Positions 24,671 to 33,408 of a stretch of 64,000 nt of DNA are shown in pieces (position 1 is the stretch's first letter; each line of letters begins with the position of its first letter). The DNA lies in NCBI RefSeq assembly GCF_003097235.1, contig NZ_QEQQ01000005.1, forward strand, positions 124,001 to 188,000. Reading direction: 5' to 3'. The position numbers and the translations under genes were made by a program. Source of the DNA: Pseudomonas sp. CC120222-01a. Its GTDB lineage: Bacteria > Pseudomonadota > Gammaproteobacteria > Pseudomonadales > Pseudomonadaceae. The notes below the pieces were generated by a model, which saw only the letters and a list, made by a program, of their open reading frames with translations, was not told the origin of the DNA and did no database searches.

Positions 24671-26194
24671 ATGACCGTGATCAAGCAAGACGACCTGATT
24701 CAGAGCGTCGCCGACGCCCTGCAATTCATCTCGTACTACCACCCCGTCGATTTCATCCAGGCGATGCACGAAGCCTACCTGCGTGAAGAGTCGCCCGCTG
24801 CACGCGATTCGATCGCCCAGATCCTGATCAACTCGCGCATGTGCGCCACCGGCCACCGCCCGATCTGCCAGGACACCGGTATCGTCACCGTGTTCATCCG
24901 CGTGGGCATGGACGTGCGCTGGGATGGCGCCACCATGAGCGTCGACGACATGATCAACGAAGGTGTGCGTCGCGCCTACAACCTGCCTGAAAACGTCCTG
25001 CGCGCTTCGATCCTGGCCGACCCGGCCGGTGCCCGCAAGAACACCAAGGACAACACTCCGGCCGTCATCCACTACTCCATCGTCCCGGGCGACAAGGTCG
25101 AAGTCGACGTCGCAGCCAAAGGCGGCGGCTCGGAGAACAAGTCGAAGATGGCCATGCTCAACCCGTCCGACTCGATCGTCGACTGGGTGCTGAAGACCGT
25201 TCCGACCATGGGCGCTGGCTGGTGCCCGCCTGGCATGCTCGGCATCGGCATCGGCGGTACCGCCGAGAAGGCTGCGGTCATGGCCAAGGAAGTGTTGATG
25301 GAGTCCATCGACATCCACGAACTGAAAGCCCGTGGCCCGCAGAACCGCCTCGAAGAGATCCGCCTGGAGCTGTTCGAGAAGGTCAACCAGCTGGGCATCG
25401 GCGCCCAGGGCCTGGGTGGCCTGACCACCGTGCTCGACGTCAAGATCATGGACTACCCGACTCACGCCGCCTCGCTGCCGGTGTGCATGATCCCGAACTG
25501 CGCCGCCACCCGTCACGCCCACTTCGTGCTCGACGGCAACGGCCCGGCCGAGCTGGAAGCTCCGTCGCTGGACGCCTACCCGGAAATCGTCTGGGAAGCC
25601 GGCCCGAGCGCCCGCCGCGTGAACCTCGACGACATCACCCCGGAAGAAGTTGCCAGCTGGAAGCCGGGCGAGACCATCCTGCTCAACGGCAAGATGCTCA
25701 CCGGCCGCGATGCCGCACACAAGCGCATGGTCGAGATGCTCAACCGCGGTGAAGAACTGCCGGTGGACCTCAAAGGTCGCTTCATCTACTACGTCGGCCC
25801 GGTCGACCCGGTCGGTGACGAAGTGGTAGGCCCAGCCGGCCCGACCACTGCCACCCGCATGGACAAGTTCACCCGCCAGATCCTCGAGCAGACCGGTCTG
25901 CTGGGCATGATCGGCAAGTCCGAGCGTGGCCCGACCGCGATCGAAGCGATCAAGGACAACAAGGCCGTGTACCTGATGGCCGTGGGTGGCGCTGCCTACC
26001 TGGTTGCCCAGGCCATCCGCAAGTCGAAGGTCCTGGCCTTCGCCGAGCTGGGCATGGAAGCGATCTACGAGTTCGAGGTCAAGGACATGCCGGTGACCGT
26101 CGCTGTCGACAGCAACGGTGAGTCGGTGCACATCACTGGCCCTGCCCTGTGGCAGAGCAAGATTGCCCAGAGCCTGGCAGTCGAAGTGAAGTAA
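24671..26194 (+). CDS. fumA: Class I (iron-sulfur) fumarate hydratase
   Basis: A 507-residue protein combining the alpha and beta domains of class I fumarases. Conserved cysteines for a 4Fe-4S cluster are in Ser-Arg-Met-Cys-Ala-Thr-Gly-His-Arg-Pro-Ile-Cys-Gln-Asp-Thr-Gly, and the Trp-Cys-Pro-Pro-Gly motif follows near residue 180. The beta domain has Gly-Lys-Ser-Glu-Arg-Gly-Pro. It interconverts fumarate and malate in the TCA cycle; the oxygen-labile form is complemented by FumC enzymes elsewhere in pseudomonads. AGGAG at 24658 supports the ATG at 24671. Tartrate dehydratase is a related alternative but less likely. Confidence 0.9.
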   Translation: MTVIKQDDLIQSVADALQFISYYHPVDFIQAMHEAYLREESPAARDSIAQILINSRMCATGHRPICQDTGIVTVFIRVGMDVRWDGATMSVDDMINEGVRRAYNLPENVLRASILADPAGARKNTKDNTPAVIHYSIVPGDKVEVDVAAKGGGSENKSKMAMLNPSDSIVDWVLKTVPTMGAGWCPPGMLGIGIGGTAEKAAVMAKEVLMESIDIHELKARGPQNRLEEIRLELFEKVNQLGIGAQGLGGLTTVLDVKIMDYPTHAASLPVCMIPNCAATRHAHFVLDGNGPAELEAPSLDAYPEIVWEAGPSARRVNLDDITPEEVASWKPGETILLNGKMLTGRDAAHKRMVEMLNRGEELPVDLKGRFIYYVGPVDPVGDEVVGPAGPTTATRMDKFTRQILEQTGLLGMIGKSERGPTAIEAIKDNKAVYLMAVGGAAYLVAQAIRKSKVLAFAELGMEAIYEFEVKDMPVTVAVDSNGESVHITGPALWQSKIAQSLAVEVK

Positions 26195-26217
26195 GCCTGC
26201 TGCAACCGTGTTGACTT

Positions 26218-26287
26218 CTTCGCGGGTGAACCCGCTCCCACAAGGGATCGCAATCCCCCTGTGGGAGCGGGTTTACCCGCGAAGAGG
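26218..26287. repeat. REP pair after fumarase
   Basis: CTTCGCGGGTGAACCCGCTCCCACAAGG (26218-26245) and the inverted CCCTGTGGGAGCGGGTTTACCCGCGAAG (26257-26284). The internal stems have matching changes (GTGAACCCGC / GCGGGTTTACCC), so pairing is kept. Confidence 0.85.
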
Positions 26288-26298
26288 CCGCAACGGTT

Positions 26299-27171
26299 CT
26301 ACACAATTCTGTCAAATTGCTCCGGCCAGTCCCTGCGGGTAAACACCTGCCCCTCCTGCCTCACCCGCCGCACTTCCTCAAGATTCACCTCGCACACCAG
26401 CCACTGGCTGCTCACCGGGCTCAACGCCTCACTCAACGCGATCACCCCGTCCCCCGGCATCCCGTGATCCGGCGGAACGAACAGCCCAGCCCGGCCGATG
26501 TTCTCATCCAGTGCCGGCGACCAGGGTGCCACCCCTACCGTCGGGCTTTGCAACACGGCAATCTGGTTTTCCAGTGCCCGTGCCTGCGCACCAATGCGCA
26601 CCCGGTGGTAGCCCGCCTCGGTGTCGGTGCAGCTCGGCGCCAGGATCAGGTCGGCACCACCCTCAGCCAGGCGCCGCGCCAGCATCGGGAACTCGTTGTC
26701 ATAGCAGATCAGGATGCCCAGGCGCCCAAGATCGGTGTCGAACACCTGCAACCCTTGACCTGCAGCAATGCCCCACTGCTCCCGCTCGAAGCGGGTCATC
26801 ATCAGCTTGTCCTGATAGCCGAGCACACCCTTGGGGCCGAACAGCCAGGCACGGTTACGGTACCGCCCATCAAGGTCGAGCACCGGCAGGCTGCCTGGTT
26901 GCAGGTAGATGCCCCAGCGCCGGGCAATTCCTTCGCACAACGCCAGCCACGGCTCGATCAGCGGCTGGATGCCGGCGATCGAAGCCAGGAGGTCGCCACG
27001 CTGCTCGGCCGGTAACTGGCCGCTAAGCACCAGCCCGGCGTATTCCGGCATGAGCAGCAGTTCAGCACCCGCCTCCACTGCCTCGGCGCACAAGGCCTGC
27101 AGGTGGTCAGCATACGCATCCCAGGTTTCATGCAGCTCGATGGCGTACTGGCAGGCCGCGAGGCGGATCAA
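26299..27171 (-). CDS. Carbon-nitrogen hydrolase (nitrilase superfamily)
   Basis: A 290-residue amidase-type enzyme with the Glu-Lys-Cys triad: Glu43 (Met-Pro-Glu-Tyr), Lys122 (Tyr-Gln-Asp-Lys-Leu), Cys156 (Leu-Ile-Cys-Tyr-Asp-Asn-Glu). It probably hydrolyses a small amide or N-carbamoyl compound; the substrate cannot be told from the sequence. Its start overlaps the stop of the upstream GNAT gene by 4 bases, so the two are translationally coupled. A GNAT-plus-amidohydrolase pair like this is widespread and may act on the same metabolite. Confidence 0.85.
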   Translation of the reverse strand: MIRLAACQYAIELHETWDAYADHLQALCAEAVEAGAELLLMPEYAGLVLSGQLPAEQRGDLLASIAGIQPLIEPWLALCEGIARRWGIYLQPGSLPVLDLDGRYRNRAWLFGPKGVLGYQDKLMMTRFEREQWGIAAGQGLQVFDTDLGRLGILICYDNEFPMLARRLAEGGADLILAPSCTDTEAGYHRVRIGAQARALENQIAVLQSPTVGVAPWSPALDENIGRAGLFVPPDHGMPGDGVIALSEALSPVSSQWLVCEVNLEEVRRVRQEGQVFTRRDWPEQFDRIV

Positions 27172-27758
27172 ATCGGCAGTTCCTTGGTCCAGAACGACAG
27201 GATCTTTTCCGAGCTTTCCTGCTCGTCCAGGTCGCGCCAGGCGTAGCGAGTGCGCAGGGAGGGGTCATGCAGGAAGCCACGATTGCGCCAGAACCCGTGC
27301 AGCGGTTTGTAGTCGGCAGGCCGGCGCGGGTGCACACCTGGGCGCTCCACGGCACAGAACGCGCAGAAGTCGAATTCGGCCAGTTTGTGGGCATAGGACT
27401 CGCGCTCGATGAAGAAGCGCACGCCCAGGCCTCGGCCACGGTACTCCGGCAGTACCAGCGACTCACCGAAATAGTAGACGCTGGCCGGGTCGCGCCCCAG
27501 GGCCAGGAACGGCTGCTGGAACTCAGAGGCTACATCCACCAGCGGCAGGCCGGTCGAGGCGCCCACCACCTGGCCGTCGTCCAGGGCCAGCACCACCAGG
27601 CTGCGCCCAGAGCGGGCATAGCTGGCCAGGTAGTCGGCCTCGTACTCCGGGGTGCCGTCGTAAAGGTAGGGAAACTCGCGAAACACGGTCAGGCGCAGGC
27701 GAGCGAGGTCATCGATGTAAGGCGCGATAGCGGCGCCGTGCAACAGGCGTATTTCCAT
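27168..27758 (-). CDS. GNAT-family N-acetyltransferase
   Basis: A 196-residue acetyltransferase. The acetyl-CoA loop Pro-Glu-Tyr-Arg-Gly-Arg-Gly-Leu-Gly-Val-Arg-Phe-Phe is near residue 109 (motif Arg/Gln-x-x-Gly-x-Gly/Ala). An N-terminal Leu-Thr-Val-Phe-Arg-Glu-Phe-Pro-Tyr-Leu-Tyr-Asp-Gly is typical of one Pseudomonas subfamily. It is followed, with a 4-base overlap, by the nitrilase-family gene. The substrate is unknown. Confidence 0.82.
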   Translation of the reverse strand: MEIRLLHGAAIAPYIDDLARLRLTVFREFPYLYDGTPEYEADYLASYARSGRSLVVLALDDGQVVGASTGLPLVDVASEFQQPFLALGRDPASVYYFGESLVLPEYRGRGLGVRFFIERESYAHKLAEFDFCAFCAVERPGVHPRRPADYKPLHGFWRNRGFLHDPSLRTRYAWRDLDEQESSEKILSFWTKELPI

Positions 27759-27873
27759 GCTTGGCGGTCGTTTTGTCGATGTGGATGACGCGCTCGGCTA
27801 AGCCGGGCTTGAGGGGAAACCCTATCATCCGAGCCAGCACACCGCCTTTTCCCTACACGACAGGTATTGTTCC

Positions 27874-28272
27874 ATGACCGCTACCGAACTGGTAAATGCT
27901 TACTACGCCGCCTTCAATGCGGGCGACATGCCCGCGTTCCTGGCACTGCTCAGCGAAGACGTGATCCACGACATCAACCAGGGCGAGCGGCACATGGGCA
28001 AAGCGAAATTCGCCGCGTTCATGGACAAGATGAACCGCTGCTACCGCGAACGCCTGGCCGACATCGTGGTGATGCAGAACGCCGACGGCAGCCGGGCGGC
28101 GGCGGAGTTCACCGTGCATGGCGAATACCTGGCCGACGACGAAGGGTTGCCTGCGGCCAATGGGCAGACCTACGTGCTGCCGGCGGGGGCCTTTTTCTAC
28201 ATTCATTGCGGCAAGATTGCCCGGGTCACCAACTACTACAACCTCAATGATTGGGTTGAGCAAGTTGCCTAA
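27874..28272 (+). CDS. SnoaL-like/ketosteroid-isomerase-fold protein
   Basis: A 132-residue NTF2-fold protein: Val-Asn-Ala-Tyr-Tyr-Ala-Ala-Phe-Asn-Ala-Gly-Asp at the N-terminus, Val-Ile-His-Asp-Ile-Asn-Gln-Gly near residue 28, and a closing Ile-Ala-Arg-Val-Thr-Asn-Tyr-Tyr-Asn-Leu. Members act as isomerases or small-molecule binding proteins; no specific activity can be assigned. It is divergent from the GNAT gene and ended by a REP pair. Confidence 0.75.
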   Translation: MTATELVNAYYAAFNAGDMPAFLALLSEDVIHDINQGERHMGKAKFAAFMDKMNRCYRERLADIVVMQNADGSRAAAEFTVHGEYLADDEGLPAANGQTYVLPAGAFFYIHCGKIARVTNYYNLNDWVEQVA

Positions 28273-28284
28273 GCGCTGCGATCC

Positions 28285-28404
28285 TTGTAGGAGCGGCCTT
28301 GTGTCGCGAAAGGGGCGCGCAGCGGCCCCAAGATGTGAGCTCCGCCGCTGATATCGCCGGGGCTGCTTCGCAGCCCTTTCGCGACACAAGGCCGCTCCTA
28401 CAAG
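28285..28404. repeat. REP pair after the SnoaL-like gene
   Basis: Inverted copies: TTGTAGGAGCGGCCTTGTG...CGAAAGGGG from 28285 and ...CTTTCGCGACACAAGGCCGCTCCTACAA ending at 28404. Both carry the TAGGAG variant instead of GGGAG, so the two halves of this pair match each other better than they match other pairs. Confidence 0.85.
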
Positions 28405-28414
28405 GCCAGGTCAA

Positions 28415-28993
28415 TCAGGCGATACGGGTGCCCAGCACCTTGAGGAAGGCCGCCAGCCACGCCGGGTGTGCAGGCCAGGCGGGCGCGGTCACCAGGTTGC
28501 CATCGACATGCGCCTGGTCCACCGCGATATCGATGAACGTGCCCCCGGCCAGGCGCACCTCCGGCGCACAGGCCGGATACGCACTGCACTCGCGCCCTTC
28601 CAGCACACCCGCTGCCGCCAGCAGCTGCGCGCCATGGCACACCGCCGCAATCGGCTTGCCGGCCTGGTCGAACGCTCGCACCAGCTCCAGCACCTTCTCA
28701 TCCAGGCGCAGGTACTCCGGTGCCCGGCCGCCGGGGATCAGCAACGCGTCGTAACCCTCGGCCCGCACCCGTACGAAGTCGTAGTTCAGGGCGAAATTGT
28801 GCCCAGGCTTCTCGCTGTAGGTCTGCTCGCCTTCGAAATCATGAATCGCCGTGCGCACGGTCTGCCCCGCGACCTTCTCCGGGCACACCGCATGCACCGT
28901 GTGGCCGACCATGCTCAGTGCCTGGAACGGCACCATGGCTTCGTAATCTTCGACATAGTCGCCAACCAGCATGAGAATCTTCTTCGCCGTCAT
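28415..28993 (-). CDS. DJ-1/PfpI family protein
   Basis: A 192-residue protein of the DJ-1/PfpI superfamily. The nucleophile elbow Ala-Val-Cys-His-Gly-Ala-Gln is at residues 117-123 (Cys119, His120), with Leu-Ile-Pro-Gly-Gly-Arg just before it at residues 85-90. Relatives act as proteases, glyoxalases or amidotransferases; which applies is not clear. GAAGGAG 8 bases before the ATG at 28993 fixes the start. It is 51 bases downstream of clsB and may be the last gene of that operon. Confidence 0.85.
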   Translation of the reverse strand: MTAKKILMLVGDYVEDYEAMVPFQALSMVGHTVHAVCPEKVAGQTVRTAIHDFEGEQTYSEKPGHNFALNYDFVRVRAEGYDALLIPGGRAPEYLRLDEKVLELVRAFDQAGKPIAAVCHGAQLLAAAGVLEGRECSAYPACAPEVRLAGGTFIDIAVDQAHVDGNLVTAPAWPAHPAWLAAFLKVLGTRIA

Positions 28994-29044
28994 CGCATCC
29001 ACTCCTTCGATAGCTTAGGGACAGTCACTGCACGATAGCCGCTC

Positions 29045-30202
29045 TCAGTCGCGCCGGTCGAGCAAGTTGACCACCAGCCGGTCCAGCCAGCCCCATACGC
29101 GCTGCTTCACCCGACGCCACAGCGGCCGGGCATGCCAGTGGTCCAGGTCGACCACCTCGCTCAAGGCAAAATCACGCTCGAAGCTGGCCTGCACGGCAGC
29201 CGTCAACGGCGGGTCGAGCGCCTCGATGTTGGCCTCCAGGTTGAAGCGCAGGTTCCAGTGATCGAAGTTGCACGAACCGATACTGACCCAGTCGTCGATC
29301 AGCACCATCTTCAGGTGCAGGAAGCAAGGCTGGTATTCGTAGATGCGCACCCCGGCACGCAGCAATCGAGGGTAATAGCGGTGCCCGGCATAACGCACCG
29401 AAGGATGGTCGGTGCGTGGCCCGGTCAACAGCAAACGCACGTCGACGCCTTTGCTGGCGGCACGGCGCAACGACCGGCGCACGCTCCAGGTCGGCAGGAA
29501 GTAAGGCGTGGCCAGCCACACCCGCTGCTTGCCACTGTTGATCGCCCGGACCAGCGAATGCAGGATGTCCTGGTGCTGACGGGCGTCGGCATAGGCCACC
29601 CGGCCCATGCCCTGGCCTTGCGCCGGCACCTTGGGCAGGCGCGGCAGGCCGAAGCCCTCGGCCGGGCGCCAGGCGGTGCGGCGGTTGTTGGCTTGCCACT
29701 GGCGGTCGAACAGCAACTGCCAGTCGTTCACCACTGGTCCTCGCATCTGTACCATCACCTCGTGCCATTCACTGGCTGTCTCACCCGGCGTCCAGAACTC
29801 GTCGGTGACGCCCGTGCCACCCACCACCGCCCAGCGCTCGTCCACCAGCAACAGCTTGCGGTGGTCGCGGTACAGGTTGCGAAAACCCCGTTTCCAGCGC
29901 AGGCGGTTGTACCAGCGCAAGTACACCCCGGCCTCCAGCAAGCGCTGGCGCAGCGCTGCGGTAAAGGCCAGCGAGCCATAGTCGTCGAACAGGCAACGCA
30001 CCCGTACACCCCGCAATGCTGCCTGCTCCAGCGCCTCGACCACCGCCTCGGCGCAGGCACCGGCTTCGACCAGGTACAGCTCAAGGTCGACCTGGAACTC
30101 GGCGCGCAGGATTGCCTGCAGCATGCGCGGAAAAAACTCGGGGCCGTCGATCAGCAGTTCGAACTCATTGCCGCCCCGCCAGGGGAAGACCGGCCCCGGC
30201 AT
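29045..30202 (-). CDS. clsB: Cardiolipin synthase ClsB-type
   Basis: A 385-residue phospholipase D-superfamily enzyme without N-terminal membrane helices, as in ClsB. The two HKD motifs are His114-x-Lys116-x4-Asp121 (Asp-His-Arg-Lys-Leu-Leu-Leu-Val-Asp) and His296-x-Lys298-x4-Asp303, each followed by a Gly-rich stretch. It would condense two phosphatidylglycerols, or PG with another head group, to cardiolipin. The gene begins one base after the YceI stop, placing it in the serine hydrolase-small protein-YceI-clsB operon. Confidence 0.87.
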   Translation of the reverse strand: MPGPVFPWRGGNEFELLIDGPEFFPRMLQAILRAEFQVDLELYLVEAGACAEAVVEALEQAALRGVRVRCLFDDYGSLAFTAALRQRLLEAGVYLRWYNRLRWKRGFRNLYRDHRKLLLVDERWAVVGGTGVTDEFWTPGETASEWHEVMVQMRGPVVNDWQLLFDRQWQANNRRTAWRPAEGFGLPRLPKVPAQGQGMGRVAYADARQHQDILHSLVRAINSGKQRVWLATPYFLPTWSVRRSLRRAASKGVDVRLLLTGPRTDHPSVRYAGHRYYPRLLRAGVRIYEYQPCFLHLKMVLIDDWVSIGSCNFDHWNLRFNLEANIEALDPPLTAAVQASFERDFALSEVVDLDHWHARPLWRRVKQRVWGWLDRLVVNLLDRRD

Positions 30203-30203
30203 G

Positions 30204-30785
30204 TCAGCGAGCGTTGAAGATCAGTACCGCATTGACCGGTACCGACGGGTTGATGGATTTCAGCTTGGCGAACTTGCGCAGGCTTTCCAGCCCTGGCAAC
30301 AGACCGAAGTCCGAGGCTCGCAGCACCAGCGGTTCGAGCGTCACCACCTGAAAGCGCCGCTCATCCAGGCGAGTGGCCAGCAGCAGCGCGTTGTAACTGT
30401 GCGATTGGCCATGCAGGGTGACGGTCAGCGGCAGGCGCAGTTCGATCTGTGCGCCATCAGCCAGGTCATTGATTGGCCGCAGCTCGATCTGCGCCTTCAC
30501 GCTCGCCTCGGCGAAGCGCTCCACCTCGAACAGGTTGTCGCGCATCTGCTCGTCACGCAGCGGGATACCGCTGCTCACCGAGTCCATCTCGATGCTCAGC
30601 GCAGCCGTACCCTTGCGGTCGACGCTGCCGTGCAATACCAGAAAGCGATGTACCTCGGCGGTATCGCCGTTCTTGCCGGTGACGAATGACAGGCGTGAAG
30701 ACTCGCCATCGAGGTGCCAGTTGGCGTGGGCGGGCAGGCACAAAGCCAGCAACAGGGCAGGCAGGAAACGGGGCAGCTTGAACAT
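30204..30785 (-). CDS. YceI-family periplasmic protein
   Basis: A 193-residue exported protein. Its signal peptide runs about residues 1-21 (Leu-Pro-Arg-Phe-Leu-Pro-Ala-Leu-Leu-Leu-Ala-Leu-Cys-Leu-Pro-Ala-His-Ala). The mature part begins Asn-Trp-His-Leu-Asp-Gly-Glu-Ser-Ser-Arg-Leu-Ser-Phe and has the YceI beta-barrel pattern that binds polyisoprenoid or fatty amide chains. It sits directly before clsB, which fits a lipid-related envelope role, though that role is inferred. Confidence 0.82.
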   Translation of the reverse strand: MFKLPRFLPALLLALCLPAHANWHLDGESSRLSFVTGKNGDTAEVHRFLVLHGSVDRKGTAALSIEMDSVSSGIPLRDEQMRDNLFEVERFAEASVKAQIELRPINDLADGAQIELRLPLTVTLHGQSHSYNALLLATRLDERRFQVVTLEPLVLRASDFGLLPGLESLRKFAKLKSINPSVPVNAVLIFNAR

Positions 30786-30829
30786 GACAGGTCTCGTGAA
30801 ACTTGACCGCCAACCTTACCCGCCCGCCC

Positions 30830-31126
30830 TCACGGCAGCAAGCGGCAGCCTGCCTGCGCGCCTTGCCAGGCCGCCTGGTTGCGCTGGCCCAGGCCCTCGG
30901 CGGTAACCCGTCGTTGTGGGCCGTCTTCTTCCAGCCGGCTCAGGGGCAACCATTGCTTCACATAGCCCCGGCAATAGGCCTCGTCAAAGCCCATGACGAA
31001 GCGGCACGAGCAGTACTCCTTGGCCGAATAGGCCGACAGGATGCCCGGGAAGTCCGCCAGCGCCTGGCGCTCCAGCCAGGCCCAGCCGAGCAAGGCGACG
31101 ATCACCAGCAACAGCACGCGCTTCAT
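30830..31126 (-). CDS. Small exported Cys-rich hypothetical protein
   Basis: A 98-residue protein with an N-terminal hydrophobic segment (residues 3-17) that could be a signal peptide or membrane anchor. Four cysteines follow (Tyr-Cys-Ser-Cys-Arg-Phe, Ala-Tyr-Cys-Arg-Gly, Gly-Cys-Arg near the end), so disulfides or metal binding are possible. Its start overlaps the stop of the serine-hydrolase gene by 4 bases. I do not recognise the family. The constant partnership with the hydrolase suggests a related envelope role. Confidence 0.65.
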   Translation of the reverse strand: MKRVLLLVIVALLGWAWLERQALADFPGILSAYSAKEYCSCRFVMGFDEAYCRGYVKQWLPLSRLEEDGPQRRVTAEGLGQRNQAAWQGAQAGCRLLP

Positions 31127-32202
31127 GCGCCCTCCTTGGCCAGCGCCGCCAGCACCCGCTTGAGCAGTTCGTTGTGCTGGTAGCTGCCGTCACGGTCATC
31201 GGCATAGCGCACGATCAGCAGTTTCTGCGACGGCACGATATACAGCGCCTGGCCCCAATGACCGAGCGCGGCGTAGGTATCGGTCGGGGCGTCAGGCCAC
31301 GGTGTCGGGCTGCCCGGCAATGGCAGGTTGAGCCACCAGTGTCCGCCCGGGTTGGCTTCGCCGGGCATCGCCGCGGCCTGGGTAAACGCTGTGCGGTTGA
31401 AGGCAACCCAGCTCGGCGGCAGCAGCTGGCGACCTTGCCAGCGGCCATCGCGCTGCATCAGCAAGCCGATGCGCGCCAGGTCCCGGGCACTGAGATAGAG
31501 GTAGGAAGAGCCAACGAACGTACCTGCGCCATCACGCTCCCAGACCGCGCTGTCGATACCCAGCGGAGTGAACAGTGCCTGCCAGGGGTAGTCGGCATAG
31601 GTGCCGGCATCGAGCATGCCGCGCAAGGCGGCTGCCAGCACGTTGCTGTCGCCGCTGGAGTAAAGAAAGCGCTGGCCCGGCTTTTCGGCGCCGGCGCGGG
31701 CGGCGGTATAGGCCGCCATGTCGTCGCGCCCACGGGTATAGAGCATGGCCACGACGGAGGACTTCAACGGTGCGTACTCGTAGTCTTCCTGCCAGTCCAG
31801 GCCGCTGGCCCAGTGCAGCAGGTCGGCCAGGTGTACGTCAGGATGGGCCTGCATCGGCGGGTAGAAGCGTGCGGCCGGGTCTTGCAGCTGGAAACGGCCT
31901 TCACCCTGGGCGACGCCGAGCACGGTGGCCAGCACGCTCTTGCTGACCGACCAGGTCAGGTGCGCGGTATTGGCGGTGGAGGGGGCACTGTAACGTTCGT
32001 GGAGGATGCGACCGTCACGGATAATCAGCAGGGCGTCGGTGCGGATGCCGCTGCGTTCGCCAGCGTCGCGCTCCGGGAAGGCGTAGGCGTCGACGGCCTG
32101 CCAGTCGAGGGCGGTGTTGTCGATTGGCCAGTCCGGTTCGGGCCAGACTTCGGCCCAGGCGGGACTCACCGTTAAAGCAAGAAGCAACGCAAATGCTTTC
32201 AT
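31123..32202 (-). CDS. Exported beta-lactamase-fold serine hydrolase
   Basis: A 359-residue class C/penicillin-binding-fold protein. The signal peptide ends at Trp-Ala (about residue 17). The Ser-x-x-Lys motif is Ser85-Val-Ser-Lys88. A Tyr181-Ser-Ser replaces the Tyr-x-Asn motif, and His-Trp-Gly near residue 312 stands in for the Lys-Thr-Gly box, as in EstB/6-aminohexanoate hydrolase relatives. It is therefore more likely an esterase or peptidase than a resistance enzyme. The ATG at 32202 has AGG 8 bases upstream; the ATG two codons earlier leaves only 2 bases. It heads the envelope operon. Confidence 0.8.
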   Translation of the reverse strand: MKAFALLLALTVSPAWAEVWPEPDWPIDNTALDWQAVDAYAFPERDAGERSGIRTDALLIIRDGRILHERYSAPSTANTAHLTWSVSKSVLATVLGVAQGEGRFQLQDPAARFYPPMQAHPDVHLADLLHWASGLDWQEDYEYAPLKSSVVAMLYTRGRDDMAAYTAARAGAEKPGQRFLYSSGDSNVLAAALRGMLDAGTYADYPWQALFTPLGIDSAVWERDGAGTFVGSSYLYLSARDLARIGLLMQRDGRWQGRQLLPPSWVAFNRTAFTQAAAMPGEANPGGHWWLNLPLPGSPTPWPDAPTDTYAALGHWGQALYIVPSQKLLIVRYADDRDGSYQHNELLKRVLAALAKEGA

Positions 32203-32216
32203 CTTCATCGCCTGCT

Positions 32217-32341
32217 GTGGGGCCGCTGCGCGCCCCTTTCGCGACACAAGGCCGCTCCCACAGGAGTAGTGCAAATCCTGAGGTCTGCGCTGTTCCTGTG
32301 GGAGCGGCCTTGTGTCGCGAAAGGGCCGCAAAGCGGCCCCG
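32217..32341. repeat. REP pair upstream of the serine-hydrolase operon
   Basis: GTGGGGCCGCTGCG...TTTCGCGACACAAGGCCGCTCCCACAGG (from 32217) and the inverted CCTGTGGGAGCGGCCTTGTGTCGCGAAAGGGCCGC...GGCCCC (to 32341). Both genes here run on the minus strand, so the pair lies after the acyl-CoA dehydrogenase-like gene and within the likely promoter region of the hydrolase operon. Confidence 0.85.
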
Positions 32342-32373
32342 GGATCTAAAAGATCACACAGTTTCTCAGGCCT

Positions 32374-33261
32374 TCATGACAACCCTGCTGCCAACCAAGC
32401 CTTGGCCAGACGCTTTTCCCGGGCCGCAGTGGCCAATGCCAATACGCCCTGATCCCGCTGCCACAGCTGCGCCCATTGCTCCGGCCCCGCCAGCAGCGCT
32501 TTGTCGATCGCCCCGCGCAGTTCCTGAAACTGCGAGAACAATCCCCCCAGCAACAAATGGCAGCCAACACTGTCGGCACACTGCCGGCTGCCCTCGGCAC
32601 ATCCCGCCAACAAACCCAGCAGACGCAGGCGAAGCTCCTGCGGCCAGCCGCACTCCTGCCCCACCCCATAGAGCCAGGCGGTCAGCGCCGCGAGCACGTA
32701 CAAGTCCTCCAGCGAGCGGAACGGTTTGACGTATGCATCCCAACCATCGCCAGCCAGCAGCTCACAGGCCGCGTCCTGCAAGTGCAAGCGGCCATGCCCC
32801 ACCTCGGGCATCAGCGGCAGGGTCGGCAGTGCCTCCAGCGACACCCCAGCCTCCCCCGGGTAAACCACCGCCAGGCTCAGCCGTGGCGCTTCACCCAGCG
32901 CTTCGCTGCGTGCGGCCACCAGCAGCCACTCGGCATCCAGGCCGGCGGTGACGAAATCCTTGTTGCCGTTCAGGCGCAAACCGACCAGCCGGGTATGCAT
33001 GTCCGCCGGGCGCACGCTGCGCCGCTCGGTGGCGCACAACGCGCCAAGGCTGGCGGGTGCACTGGGCCACAGCACGCGCAGGGCGGCCTGGTAACCGATG
33101 AGAAAGGCCAGGCCCGGCGTGGCCATCGCGCGCCCGCCCAGCACCGCCAGTTCGAACGGGGCAACCGCGCCAAGGCGCTCGAGCTGCGCGGTATAGGTCT
33201 CGCCCAAGGTGCCGGCCAGGGGCTGGCGGAGGGGGTCGTTGAGTCGTTGCAACCAGGCCAT
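32374..33261 (-). CDS. Short acyl-CoA-dehydrogenase-like protein
   Basis: A 295-residue protein resembling the middle beta-domain and helical bundle of acyl-CoA dehydrogenases ([13 protein letters not shown] around residue 100, a typical middle-domain turn). It is about 90 residues shorter than active enzymes and I cannot find a catalytic Glu. It could be a degenerate or specialised flavoprotein. GAAGGAG 6 bases before the ATG at 33261 fixes the start. It is divergent from olsB-olsA, suggesting but not proving a link to fatty-acyl metabolism. Confidence 0.65.
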   Translation of the reverse strand: MAWLQRLNDPLRQPLAGTLGETYTAQLERLGAVAPFELAVLGGRAMATPGLAFLIGYQAALRVLWPSAPASLGALCATERRSVRPADMHTRLVGLRLNGNKDFVTAGLDAEWLLVAARSEALGEAPRLSLAVVYPGEAGVSLEALPTLPLMPEVGHGRLHLQDAACELLAGDGWDAYVKPFRSLEDLYVLAALTAWLYGVGQECGWPQELRLRLLGLLAGCAEGSRQCADSVGCHLLLGGLFSQFQELRGAIDKALLAGPEQWAQLWQRDQGVLALATAAREKRLAKAWLAAGLS

Positions 33262-33408
33262 CGGACGCTCCTTCAAGGGGGCTGTTCTGGGGTGTCATGC
33301 AAGCATCACCAAAGAGTCACAGGGGTGACACCGCGCCTACCTAGGCTGACTTTGCACAACAAAGCCGACCGGCCGCAACCCTTCATGGCTGGCTTATGGA
33401 GACTCGTA

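Noticed and set aside
31123..32202. Serine hydrolase as a beta-lactam resistance gene
   Set aside because: Only SxxK is typical; the Tyr-x-Asn and Lys-Thr-Gly motifs are replaced, which points to the esterase/amidase relatives.
32476..33408. Open upstream extension of the olsB frame by about 310 codons
   Set aside because: It is antisense to the acyl-CoA-dehydrogenase-like gene; OlsB similarity and the GGAG site begin at 33409.
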